NCBI GenBank assembly: GCA_964579205.1
Contig: CAZOFH010000002.1
Coordinates: 62,001 to 126,000, forward strand
Reading direction: 5' to 3'
DNA from: UBA7867 sp964579205
GTDB taxonomy: Bacteria; Bacillota; Clostridia; Christensenellales; UBA1242
Length of the DNA stretch: 64,000 bases
Shown piece after piece: positions 41,657-49,729 of the stretch (position 1 is the stretch's first letter; every line of letters begins with the position of its first letter). A program made the translations under genes and the position numbers. Under the pieces are notes generated by a model. That model made no database searches. It was given only the letters and a program-made list of their open reading frames with translations, and was not told the DNA's origin.

Positions 41657-41965
41657 ATGCAGGTAACTTCACAAATTTTTGATGATACACTGGTGTTATT
41701 TTTGAATGGGGAGTTGGACGAACATAGTGCAACCTATGTCAGAGAAGTGATGGACGATATCTTGACCCAAAGCAGAGCGAGACACATTATCATTGATTTG
41801 GAGCAACTGGATTTTATGGATAGCACGGGTATCGGGGTGATGATTGGCCGATACAAAAAAATGAAATCTCGTGGCATCCCGATGTTTGTCCGCAATCCCA
41901 ACAAGCAAATCGACAAAATTTTTGCAATGACGGCATTGTATGATGTGATGCCGAAAATTGATTAA
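41657..41965 (+). CDS. spoIIAA: Anti-sigma-F factor antagonist SpoIIAA
   Basis: This 102-aa STAS-domain protein carries the phosphorylation site S56 in FMDSTGIGVMIGR. Unphosphorylated SpoIIAA displaces SigmaF from SpoIIAB in the forespore. The start at 41657 is chosen because GGGAGGA lies upstream and the family begins here; a longer open frame from 41561 would run through the preceding terminator. spoIIAB starts 9 bp after its stop. I could not identify the expected SigmaH promoter. Confidence 0.95.
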   Translation: MQVTSQIFDDTLVLFLNGELDEHSATYVREVMDDILTQSRARHIIIDLEQLDFMDSTGIGVMIGRYKKMKSRGIPMFVRNPNKQIDKIFAMTALYDVMPKID

Positions 41966-41974
41966 GGAGGCAGA

Positions 41975-42427
41975 ATGGATTATCTCAATGAAATGACCTT
42001 GACTTTTTTGTCATACTCGATTAACGAAAGTTTCGCGCGGAGTGCAGTGGCGGGATTTTGCGTGCAACTCAATCCGACTCTGGACGAAATCAGCGATATC
42101 AAGACTGCCGTCAGTGAGGCGGTGACGAATTGCGTCGTGCACGCTTATCCAAACGGCGAGCGTGGGAAGGTGACGATTTGGGTGGGCTTGCGACAAAACG
42201 AAGTCTGTATCAAGGTCATCGACGACGGTGTAGGGATAAATGACTTTGTCAGAGCGTGCGAGCCATTTTTTACCACGCGACCGACAGAAGAGCGTGCGGG
42301 TATGGGGTTTACAGTGATGGAAAGTTTTATGGACTCGGTCACTTTGCAAAAGAATAACGAGCGTGGTTTGATAGTGGAGCTGAAAAAAATTCTGCACAAA
42401 ACTGAGAGTAAAGCGTGCAATGGTTGA
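41975..42427 (+). CDS. spoIIAB: Anti-sigma-F factor SpoIIAB
   Basis: This 150-aa GHKL serine kinase has an N-box EAVTNCVVHAYP, a G1 box DDGVGI and a G2 box AGMGFTVMESFMD. It holds SigmaF inactive and phosphorylates SpoIIAA. AAGGAGG precedes the ATG. Its 3' end overlaps sigF by 8 bases, so the two are translated in a coupled way. Confidence 0.96.
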   Translation: MDYLNEMTLTFLSYSINESFARSAVAGFCVQLNPTLDEISDIKTAVSEAVTNCVVHAYPNGERGKVTIWVGLRQNEVCIKVIDDGVGINDFVRACEPFFTTRPTEERAGMGFTVMESFMDSVTLQKNNERGLIVELKKILHKTESKACNG

Positions 42428-43139
42428 TTACGAAAAAACTCTCGCCCTCATCCGCGCGGCTCAAAACGGCGACATTGCTGCCAAGAACGAGTTGATAAAT
42501 CAAAATTATCCTCTAGTCAAAAGTGTGATCAGGCGCTATCGCAACAAAGGGCTGGATTATGACGATCTTTTTCAACTGGGCTGCGTGGGCTTTGTCAAGG
42601 CAATCAACAATTTTGACACGCAGTTTGGAGTAAAATTTAGTACATACGCCGTGCCGATGATAGCGGGTGAGGTAAAACGCTTTTTGCGCGACGACGGCTA
42701 TATCAAAGTCAGTCGTGCTATAAAGGCTCAGGCTATCGAAATCAAAAAATACCTAGCGTCTTTGCCGCCGCAATCGGATGAGCCCGATATTGCCGAAATC
42801 GCCGACGCACTCAATATTTCGCCTGAGGATGTGGTCTTTGCGATGGATAGCGCAAAATATCCGATGAGCCTATCTGCGCCGATTGATTCGACCGACGAGG
42901 GCAGCATCTCTCTATCCGAGCGCATCGCGGACGATGAGGATGAAGAAAAGAGGATAGACCACTTTATCCTCAGGGATTTGATACAAAATCTGGACGAGCG
43001 CGACCGAAAAATCATCATCTTGCGCTATTATCGAGACAAGACGCAGGCAGAAATCGCTGCCGAATTGGGTGTCAGTCAAGTGCAGGTCAGCAGGATTGAA
43101 AATAAAATTTTGGCAAGTTTCAAAAACAAATTACGCTAA
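42420..43139 (+). CDS. sigF: Sporulation sigma factor SigmaF
   Basis: The 239-aa sigma-70 family protein has region 2 (YDDLFQLGCVGFVKAINNFD, then FSTYAVPMIAGEVKRFLRDDG), region 3 and region 4 (IILRYYRDKTQAEIAAELGV then SQVQVSRIE). The order spoIIAA-spoIIAB-sigF identifies it as SigmaF, the first forespore-specific factor. It lacks its own ribosome-binding site and depends on translation of spoIIAB. Confidence 0.96.
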   Translation: MVDYEKTLALIRAAQNGDIAAKNELINQNYPLVKSVIRRYRNKGLDYDDLFQLGCVGFVKAINNFDTQFGVKFSTYAVPMIAGEVKRFLRDDGYIKVSRAIKAQAIEIKKYLASLPPQSDEPDIAEIADALNISPEDVVFAMDSAKYPMSLSAPIDSTDEGSISLSERIADDEDEEKRIDHFILRDLIQNLDERDRKIIILRYYRDKTQAEIAAELGVSQVQVSRIENKILASFKNKLR

Positions 43140-43197
43140 ACGACCTCAAAAAGCAAGGGCAAAAATTGTGTCCAAACTTTTTTTGAGGTTGTTTTTT
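43138..43197 (+). terminator. Terminator of the spoIIA operon
   Basis: AACGACCTCAAAAA pairs with TTTTTTGAGGTTGTT across a 30-base loop and ends in a T-run. Confidence 0.65.
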
Positions 43198-43211
43198 GTA
43201 CCCCAAATATA

Positions 43212-43240
43212 TTGAAAAATTGTGTTTTTTGTGCTATAAT
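43212..43240 (+). promoter_or_regulatory. Promoter of nth
   Basis: TTGAAA (43212-43217), 17-bp spacer, TATAAT (43235-43240). Confidence 0.8.
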
Positions 43241-43269
43241 AGTGAAAATCTGTGAATTTAGGGGGCAAA

Positions 43270-43986
43270 ATGATACAAAAAACTATGGATTATCTAGCGC
43301 GGCTTTTTCCGAACCCCGACCCAGAACTAAATTTTGATACGCCTTTTCAATGCTTGGTAGCGGTGGTGCTGAGCGCGCAATGCACGGACAAGCGAGTCAA
43401 TCTCGTGACGGCGCCGCTATTCCGCGATTATCCCGACGCAGCCTCGCTCGGGCGCCTAGAACAGGCGGAATTGGAAAAACTAATCTATAGCACAGGTTTT
43501 TATCGCAATAAGGCGAAGAATATTTTGGCACTATGTAAAGTGCTGAACGAGCAGTATGGGGGCGAAGTCCCTAGCGACCCGAATATTCTCGAGACGCTGC
43601 CTGGGGTGGGGCGCAAGACTGCCAACGTGGTGTCTAGTGCGATTTTCGGCGCAAATCGTATCGGTGTGGATACGCACGTGATGCGTGTGACCAATCGTCT
43701 CGGGCTGGTGGACGCAAAGACACCTCTCGAGGTCGAGCGGCAGTGGGTGGCACGTTATCCAGAGTATCAAAATCACGACGCGCATTTTCGGCTGGTGCTG
43801 TTTGGGCGGTATCATTGCAAGGCACAAAATCCTCAGTGTGATGAGTGTGAATTGGCTAGTTTTTGTAAATATAGGGCAGAAAAATCACGCGCGACTACAA
43901 AATCTAGTACAAAATCATCGCCTACAGCAAAATCAAAAGCTAAAACTGTGACCAAAAGCAAATCCCATAATCCCAAAACTAAATAA
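43270..43986 (+). CDS. nth: Endonuclease III
   Basis: This DNA glycosylase/AP-lyase removes oxidised pyrimidines. The helix-hairpin-helix LPGVGRKTANVV holds the catalytic lysine, GVDTHVMRV the catalytic aspartate, and CKAQNPQCDECELASFC binds the [4Fe-4S] cluster (C-x6-C-x2-C-x5-C). After that comes an unusual Lys/Ser/Thr-rich tail of about 35 residues, probably DNA-binding. The ATG at 43270 is preferred (AGGGGG upstream) over a GTG at 43252. It is monocistronic with its own promoter. Confidence 0.96.
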   Translation: MIQKTMDYLARLFPNPDPELNFDTPFQCLVAVVLSAQCTDKRVNLVTAPLFRDYPDAASLGRLEQAELEKLIYSTGFYRNKAKNILALCKVLNEQYGGEVPSDPNILETLPGVGRKTANVVSSAIFGANRIGVDTHVMRVTNRLGLVDAKTPLEVERQWVARYPEYQNHDAHFRLVLFGRYHCKAQNPQCDECELASFCKYRAEKSRATTKSSTKSSPTAKSKAKTVTKSKSHNPKTK

Positions 43987-44183
43987 GCGTGCAAAGTAAT
44001 CTGGCGGAGTTCGCTTGGGCGGTCAATTATGAGTAAAGTTTTGCGATTTGTGAATATCGAGTAGCCCCTCTAGCACGCCCTCGTTGGATAGTCGATATCG
44101 TGGATGAGGAATGCTGCGATAAAAAATAAAAAAAGATAAATTTTGCTATATATAATATATAAGGAATAGGTAGAGGACAAAAA

Positions 44184-45467
44184 ATGTTTATAGATAAGGT
44201 ATCAATTCTAGTAAAAGCAGGCGACGGCGGCGACGGTGCGGTGTCTTTTCGTCGTGAAAAATACGTACCAAATGGAGGCCCTAATGGTGGAGACGGTGGT
44301 AAGGGTGGTGATGTCATCCTCAAAGTTAAGGATAATATCAGCACTCTGCTGGATTTTCGGTTTAACAAGCATTTTCGTGCTGAGAACGGGCAAAAGGGTG
44401 ACATAAACAACCGCGCAGGCAAAAAGGGTAAAGATTTGTATGTGTTTGTGCCGCGTGGTACCTTGGTGCGCGATGCTGAAACAGGCAAGGTGATCAAGGA
44501 TATGTATGCGCCTGATGAAGAATATGTCTTGTTGCGTGGTGGAAATGGTGGGAAGGGTAATCAGCACTTTGCATCCAGTCGCCGCCAAACGCCGAGATTT
44601 AGTCAATCAGGGCAGCGCACGGCTGAGCATAATATCGTTTTGGAACTCAAGACTATCGCCGATGTCGGGCTAGTCGGTTTCCCAAATGTCGGCAAATCGA
44701 CATTTTTGGGCGCGGTCACCGAGGCAAAGCCAAAAATCGCAAATTACCACTTTACTACTCTTAGCCCAAATCTCGGCGTGCTAAAACAGTTTGAGAAAAC
44801 TTGCGTACTCGCAGACATCCCGGGGCTCATCGAGGGCGCGAGTCAAGGCGTGGGACTGGGGCATCAGTTTTTGCGCCATATCGAGCGTACTAGACTCATT
44901 GTGCATATCGTGGATATTAGCGGAATTGAGTCGAGAGACCCACAGCAGGATTTTGTGACTATCAATACCGAATTGCGTGAATTTAGCCCTGTTTTGGCGA
45001 ATTTGCCGCAAATCGTAGTGCTAAACAAGGCAGACCTATTGCCTGAGGGGGCTACCAATATTGCAGACTTTGAGGCGTTCTTGCATACGCAAAAAGGCTT
45101 TGAAAATGCCCCTGTGTTCGTGATTTCTGCGAGCCAAAGGCAGGGCGTGCAGGCGCTGGTGGATGCGATTTTTACAAAACTCGACACCTTGCCAAAACCC
45201 GAGCCAATCCCCTGTGACGACTTTGAATTTGACTTGCCCGACACCTCTTCTATCGAGGTGGTCAAACTGGGTGACGGCGTCTATGAGGCAAAAGGTGGTA
45301 GGGTACACGAATTGGTGCGCAAGACCAACTTTAACGAAGACGACAGCCTCGCATATTTTCAAAAGCGTTTGCGCGATGACGGCATTATCGCAAAGCTAAA
45401 AGAATTGGGTATGAGCGACGGCGATACTGTGGTGGTAGAAGATATCGAGTTTGAATATCAAGAATAG
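44184..45467 (+). CDS. obg: Obg GTPase
   Basis: The 427-aa protein has the glycine-rich Obg domain (1-160, with GGPNGGDGGKGGDV), the G domain with GFPNVGKSTF (near 166), DIPGLIEGA and NKADLL, and a C-terminal OCT domain (about 345-427). It acts in large ribosomal subunit assembly and stress control. A TATAAT at 44151 without a good -35 lies upstream; AGGAATAGG precedes the ATG. yhbY follows after a promoter. The rest of the 43987-44150 gap shows nothing recognisable. Confidence 0.97.
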   Translation: MFIDKVSILVKAGDGGDGAVSFRREKYVPNGGPNGGDGGKGGDVILKVKDNISTLLDFRFNKHFRAENGQKGDINNRAGKKGKDLYVFVPRGTLVRDAETGKVIKDMYAPDEEYVLLRGGNGGKGNQHFASSRRQTPRFSQSGQRTAEHNIVLELKTIADVGLVGFPNVGKSTFLGAVTEAKPKIANYHFTTLSPNLGVLKQFEKTCVLADIPGLIEGASQGVGLGHQFLRHIERTRLIVHIVDISGIESRDPQQDFVTINTELREFSPVLANLPQIVVLNKADLLPEGATNIADFEAFLHTQKGFENAPVFVISASQRQGVQALVDAIFTKLDTLPKPEPIPCDDFEFDLPDTSSIEVVKLGDGVYEAKGGRVHELVRKTNFNEDDSLAYFQKRLRDDGIIAKLKELGMSDGDTVVVEDIEFEYQE

Positions 45468-45498
45468 TCTTTGCCGATTTTTTGCGAAAGGCTATCTT

Positions 45499-45527
45499 TT
45501 GTAGAATTTTATTTATCATTATATAAT
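45499..45527 (+). promoter_or_regulatory. Promoter of yhbY
   Basis: TTGTAG (45499-45504), 17-bp spacer, TATAAT (45522-45527). Confidence 0.6.
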
Positions 45528-45539
45528 AAGGAGTGAAAT

Positions 45540-45821
45540 ATGATTACACCTAAACAAAGAGCGGAATTGCGTGGACAGGCGCAAAAATTGGACGCTATCA
45601 TTCAGGTGGGTAAGGATGGGATTACCCCCGAAGTCATCAATACTGTCGATCAGGCGTTGTTCGCAAGGGAGTTGATAAAACTCACTGTGCTAGAGAATTG
45701 CCCTGAGAGTGCGCGTGAGGTCGCTGATACTTTGGCTGGGCGCTGCCGTGCCGACGTGGTCCAAGTCATCGGCAGAAAAGTCGTGCTGTACAAACTCAAC
45801 ACGACCAAGCGTAAAAAATAA
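45540..45821 (+). CDS. yhbY: CRM-domain RNA-binding protein YhbY
   Basis: The 93-aa protein is a single CRM domain: LRGQAQKLDAIIQVGKDGIT holds the conserved GxxG-like loop and VQVIGRKVVLYK the last strand. The family binds ribosomal precursors, and its place after obg fits ribosome assembly. AAGGAG precedes the ATG. Confidence 0.94.
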   Translation: MITPKQRAELRGQAQKLDAIIQVGKDGITPEVINTVDQALFARELIKLTVLENCPESAREVADTLAGRCRADVVQVIGRKVVLYKLNTTKRKK

Positions 45822-45886
45822 AGCGGAGTATGCGTCCGCTGTCTACTAGGCTGGGGTAGAGGCTGTTTCATCCGCACACGCGGCTC

Positions 45887-45959
45887 GCCGCCGCGCCCCC
45901 GCGAGGGGGGGGGCGCTACGCGCCTGTCGGCGCGTCAGGCACTGCCGTGCCTCGGCGGC
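45887..45959. repeat. Cloverleaf-forming element with a 9-G tract
   Basis: GCCGCCG (45887-45893) pairs with CGGCGGC (45953-45959) around three hairpins: CGCCCCC with GGGGGCG (45894-45915, whose loop side includes a run of nine G at 45905-45913), ACGCGCC-TGTC-GGCGCGT (45918-45935) and AGGCAC-TGCC-GTGCCT (45937-45952). The architecture is that of 29501-29584 with mostly different stem sequences. Confidence 0.75.
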
Positions 45960-46054
45960 TCGCGCAAAGCGGCAGAGGCTCTGCCCCTGACCCCGAGTAA
46001 TATCGTTTGATTGTGCGTGAGTTTCGCCGCCAAATGTTAGCCCAATCCGCTGGA

Positions 46055-46363
46055 TTACTCCGCATCATACAGTTTTTTGACTGTGTTTTGATGCGTCTCT
46101 AGCGTGTGCCTAGCGAGGTCGGCATTTTGCGTGCGCATCAGGTCGGCAGTCGGTACAAACTCAATCTCAGAGGGCAAATTTTGTGGCTGACGACCAGCGT
46201 CGGAGCGTGTCGAGCCGAAAAGTTGGGGCAGGTTTAATTTTGGTAAAATCTGCAATAATTTAGTCAGGTCAAAGTTTGGGCTAGTGCTGGTAGTGTCCTC
46301 TGATTTTGGGGCTGCGATTTTGACGATGTGGGCATTTTCTGACTCAAACTCCACTTTTTTCAT
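46055..46363 (-). CDS. Small protein of unknown function
   Basis: The 102-aa protein has no signal peptide or membrane segment. It contains FDLTKLLQILPKLNLPQLFG, loosely like the hydrophobic start of the protein at 39576, and a charged C-terminus (MRTQNADLARHTLETHQNTV). I recognise no family. AAAGGAAAA precedes the ATG. It is divergent from the lipoprotein at 46464. Confidence 0.6.
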   Translation of the reverse strand: MKKVEFESENAHIVKIAAPKSEDTTSTSPNFDLTKLLQILPKLNLPQLFGSTRSDAGRQPQNLPSEIEFVPTADLMRTQNADLARHTLETHQNTVKKLYDAE

Positions 46364-46393
46364 AATATTTTCCTTTTAATTTACTCTAAATAA

Positions 46394-46422
46394 TTGACTA
46401 AAAATTTATTTAATGCTAATAT
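46394..46422 (+). promoter_or_regulatory. Promoter of the lipoprotein gene at 46464
   Basis: TTGACT (46394-46399), 17-bp spacer, TAATAT (46417-46422). Confidence 0.7.
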
Positions 46423-46463
46423 ATGATAGCAAATTTACTTTTGTGTAATTCAAGGAGACCAGA

Positions 46464-47903
46464 ATGTCAATTTCAAAAATCTTAAACAATGCATTTTTTA
46501 AATTCGCCTGCGTGTTGACCATTGTTGCGTCAGTAGTGCTGCTGTTCGCAGGTTGTGGGCTCAGCAGGCTCTCTGACGGCCCTGCAGTTAGCGACGAGGT
46601 GACTGGCAACGGTAGTTTGGCGGTGACCAAGGGCGACTATCTGTACTTTGTCAACGGGTACAAAGGTGTGGCTGATGTCGCCGATACCAACCATTATGGC
46701 AAGGTCGAGCAGGCTGCTATTTATCGCGTAAAATTGGATGCCGAGGGCAAGGTCACCGAAGACGCCAAGTACAATGACGACGGCGAAGTGATTTTTGACA
46801 AGACCAAAGCGCTCAAAGATTTGGAAATTTTGGTGCCTCAGGTCGCGGGTTTTGAATATACCAAGTTGTATATTTTCGGCGATTATTTGTACTATTCTAC
46901 GCCCAACCATTTGCGTGACAAATCAGGCGAGATTATGTCAAAGTATATCAATATTTACCGCGTAAGGCTAGACCGCACAGGGGGTAATGACCTAATGTAC
47001 TCGACCGACAGCGAGAATGCTAGCGTAAATTGGTCGATGCACCAGATTGGCGATATCGCTTATATGACTGTCCTCGATGGTGAAAAATTGGTAGTTGTTA
47101 GTCAAGACTTGGAGACCGCTGCCACTACTACCAAAGTGGTGGCTGAGGAGCACATCTCTTCTGCGACTTTGCCGACATATTGCTGCAGTACGGACACCGT
47201 GAGCGAAATCGACAAAAAGATTTATTTCACTGAGGAAAACCACGACGACGCTACTACTATCGTGCTAAAGAGTTTTGATTTGGCTACCCAAGCTATCGCC
47301 GATGTTTTTACTAGTGCAGGCGAGCAGTACGAGGTAAAAGGGACTAGCGGTGGCAAGTTGTATTACACAAAGACTATCAGCACTCAGCCGGGTTTTTCTG
47401 CAAAGATTTTTGCATCTGATATGGTGAACCCTGCTGTCGAGGTCAGTGCGCAGGCGTATGGCAGTAGCGCAGATATTAGGTCATACGCACTCACCGGGCA
47501 GCAGTACGAGACGTCTATCCTTTATTCAGACGGCACAAATTCATATTACAAGCGCGCAGGTGAGACCGCTACAAAATTCTTGTCTAGCGACATTATTTCC
47601 AAAATTGTCAAGGTTCAGGGCGAGTATGTCTACTACCTCGACAGCAGTAGCCTTTACCGCGTAAAATACACTCAGACCAACACCTCGGGCGAGACGATGA
47701 TCCCGTCTGGCGTTACTCCTAAGGGCGACATTGTCAACAACTTTAGTGTGGACGGTAGCAAAGTTTACTTCTTTGTGAAATACACTGACAACTACTATAT
47801 GCACTACGCAAACTATGATGCGACCGTTTCGGAAATCGACCAAAGTGTGTACACTCACTTTATCGGTAAACTCTTGGAGGCGGACTACGTTTCCGAAGAA
47901 TAA
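46464..47903 (+). CDS. Lipoprotein with beta-propeller-like repeats (DUF5050-like)
   Basis: The 479-aa protein has a signal peptide and lipobox LFAGC with the lipidated cysteine at 31. The rest is a string of blade-like repeats of the type GDYLYYxN...xxIYRVxLD (about residues 55, 140, 185, 240, 285, 345, 385, 420). DUF5050-type proteins of Clostridia have this form. It should be an exported, membrane-anchored beta-propeller; the ligand is unknown. AAGGAGA precedes the ATG, and it is monocistronic. Confidence 0.82.
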   Translation: MSISKILNNAFFKFACVLTIVASVVLLFAGCGLSRLSDGPAVSDEVTGNGSLAVTKGDYLYFVNGYKGVADVADTNHYGKVEQAAIYRVKLDAEGKVTEDAKYNDDGEVIFDKTKALKDLEILVPQVAGFEYTKLYIFGDYLYYSTPNHLRDKSGEIMSKYINIYRVRLDRTGGNDLMYSTDSENASVNWSMHQIGDIAYMTVLDGEKLVVVSQDLETAATTTKVVAEEHISSATLPTYCCSTDTVSEIDKKIYFTEENHDDATTIVLKSFDLATQAIADVFTSAGEQYEVKGTSGGKLYYTKTISTQPGFSAKIFASDMVNPAVEVSAQAYGSSADIRSYALTGQQYETSILYSDGTNSYYKRAGETATKFLSSDIISKIVKVQGEYVYYLDSSSLYRVKYTQTNTSGETMIPSGVTPKGDIVNNFSVDGSKVYFFVKYTDNYYMHYANYDATVSEIDQSVYTHFIGKLLEADYVSEE

Positions 47904-47931
47904 TCACGCGTAAATCACGTGAGATAATAGC

Positions 47932-47960
47932 AAAAGGCGATATCCGCCTTTTCTTTTTTT
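47932..47960 (+). terminator. Terminator of the lipoprotein gene
   Basis: AAAAGGCG, loop ATATC, CGCCTTTT, then a long T-run. Confidence 0.85.
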
Positions 47961-47961
47961 G

Positions 47962-47990
47962 TCATATCGGGGAGAGTCTCAGCATAAAGT
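47962..47990 (+). promoter_or_regulatory. SigmaE-like promoter of spoIVA
   Basis: TCATATC (47962-47968), 14-bp spacer, CATAAAGT (47983-47990). The B. subtilis SigmaE consensus is KMATATT, 14-15 bp, CATACAHT; this matches 6 of 7 and 6 of 8. spoIVA is a SigmaE gene in B. subtilis. Confidence 0.6.
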
Positions 47991-48023
47991 AGGGGTAACA
48001 AATCGTTTTAAGGAGCAGAGAGA

Positions 48024-49505
48024 ATGAACCCTTACAATATCTATAATGACATTGCGACGCGGACAAACGGTGATTTGTATGTTGGGGTGGTGGGTCCCGT
48101 GAGAGTGGGCAAGTCTACCTTTATCACCAAATTTACTGAGCAGTTTATCTTGCCGAATATCAGTAGCGATAATATGCGGGCGTGCGCATTGGACGAGTTG
48201 CCGCAAAGCGCCGACGGCAATACCATTATGACCACTCAGCCAAAATTCGTCCCAGCAGAGGCGGTGCGCGTGGATTTGGGGAATAATGTGGCAGCGAATG
48301 TCCGTCTCATCGACTGTGTAGGTTACCTCGTAGCAGGAGCGCAAGGGCATCTCGAGGGCGGCAAAGCGCGTATGGTGCAGACTCCGTGGGGGACTGAGCC
48401 AATGACTTTTGAAGAAGCTGCCGAAATCGGCACTCGCAAAGTCGTCACCGAGCATAGCACGGTAGCAGTGTTGCTCACTTCTGACGGGAGTTTCGGCGAA
48501 ATCGAGTGCGCTAGTTATGCCCCTGCGGTAGACAAATTGGTGACCGAACTCCGACAGCACAACAAGCCTTTTGTCATAGTGGTAAACTCCACTCATCCCG
48601 CCGCTTCCGAGACGCTCGCCCTTGTGTCGCAAATGGAACAAAAATACTCGGTCAGTGCAGTGGCTATCAATGCAAAAGAACTCAATTCATCCGACGTCTT
48701 GACCATTTTTGACAAAATCCTGCAGGAGTTTCCGTTCGTGGGTATCGAGGTCAATATGCCGCAGTGGCTCACAGCGCTGCCATTCGATGACCCGATAATC
48801 GCCGAAATCGTCCGCGAAATTGAGCGCGTGGGCAGGGATGTGACCAAAATCGGCGACTTTGACAAGGGGAGCATTCTGTTTGAGGAGAGCGAGCATTTTG
48901 AGCCGACCGTGCTCAGTAATATCGAAATGGGAGAGGGCAAAATCTTGTATTCGCTCGTGCCCAAAGAGGGGTTGTTTTACCGCGTGCTGAGTGCTCAGTG
49001 CGGGATGACCATCGGTAGCGACTTTGAATTGATTGCCCAGATAAAATCGCTCGCCACCGCAAAACTAAAATACGACAAATTGGCTACCGCTCTCGAGTCT
49101 GTAGCGCAAACTGGCTATGGCGTGGTGCAGCCGTCTGTCGACGAGTTGCAACTGGATGCGCCCGAGGTCATCAAGCAGGGGGCGAACCGTTACGGTGTCA
49201 AAATCCACGCCACCGCGCCGAGTCTGCATATTATGCGCGTAGACCTTGAGACCGAGATTAGCCCGCTCGTCGGCACCCAAGAGCAGTCGCAAGACTTGGT
49301 GCAATTCTTGAGTACCGAGGCGGAGACCAACCCCGCGGGGATTTGGCAGACGAATATGTTCGGCAAAACTATTCATCAGTTGATGAGCGAGGGGATTAGT
49401 AGCAAAATCAATACTATGCCCGTCGAGGCACAAAAGAAAATGCGAAAAGCCCTCACACGAATTGTCAATGAGGGTAAGGGGGGCATCATCTGCATTCTAC
49501 TATAG
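48024..49505 (+). CDS. spoIVA: Spore coat morphogenetic ATPase SpoIVA
   Basis: The 493-aa protein has Walker A GPVRVGKST at residues 24-32 and the conserved NTIMTTQPKFVP segment. It hydrolyses ATP to polymerise on the forespore surface and form the basal layer of the coat. AAGGAG precedes the ATG. It is expressed in the mother cell, as the SigmaE-like promoter upstream suggests. No clear terminator is seen after it. Confidence 0.97.
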   Translation: MNPYNIYNDIATRTNGDLYVGVVGPVRVGKSTFITKFTEQFILPNISSDNMRACALDELPQSADGNTIMTTQPKFVPAEAVRVDLGNNVAANVRLIDCVGYLVAGAQGHLEGGKARMVQTPWGTEPMTFEEAAEIGTRKVVTEHSTVAVLLTSDGSFGEIECASYAPAVDKLVTELRQHNKPFVIVVNSTHPAASETLALVSQMEQKYSVSAVAINAKELNSSDVLTIFDKILQEFPFVGIEVNMPQWLTALPFDDPIIAEIVREIERVGRDVTKIGDFDKGSILFEESEHFEPTVLSNIEMGEGKILYSLVPKEGLFYRVLSAQCGMTIGSDFELIAQIKSLATAKLKYDKLATALESVAQTGYGVVQPSVDELQLDAPEVIKQGANRYGVKIHATAPSLHIMRVDLETEISPLVGTQEQSQDLVQFLSTEAETNPAGIWQTNMFGKTIHQLMSEGISSKINTMPVEAQKKMRKALTRIVNEGKGGIICILL

Positions 49506-49638
49506 CCTCTGCGTGTGCGCTCGGTTTGACTTTATTCAGTTATTCTTGACAAAAAAATGTTGCGATTGGCAGCATTTTATTTGCTATTATTGCACATAAT
49601 ATTTTGCAAATGAATAAATTTATTTTATCGTCAAAAAG

Positions 49639-49667
49639 TTGACAGGTTTTTTGGACTATGGTATAAT
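49639..49667 (+). promoter_or_regulatory. Consensus promoter of the InlB-repeat lipoprotein
   Basis: TTGACA (49639-49644), 17-bp spacer, TATAAT (49662-49667), a full SigmaA consensus, so expression is probably strong. Confidence 0.88.
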
Positions 49668-49729
49668 CATCGCTATGATGAATTAGTTCCAAATTTATCA
49701 AAATTTTCAAAAAAGGAGAGATGATTTTT

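Noticed and set aside
42011..42420. Antisense open frames across spoIIAB, and similar long antisense frames across nth, obg and rsmH
   Set aside because: They are shadows of well-identified genes, without ribosome-binding sites or family features.
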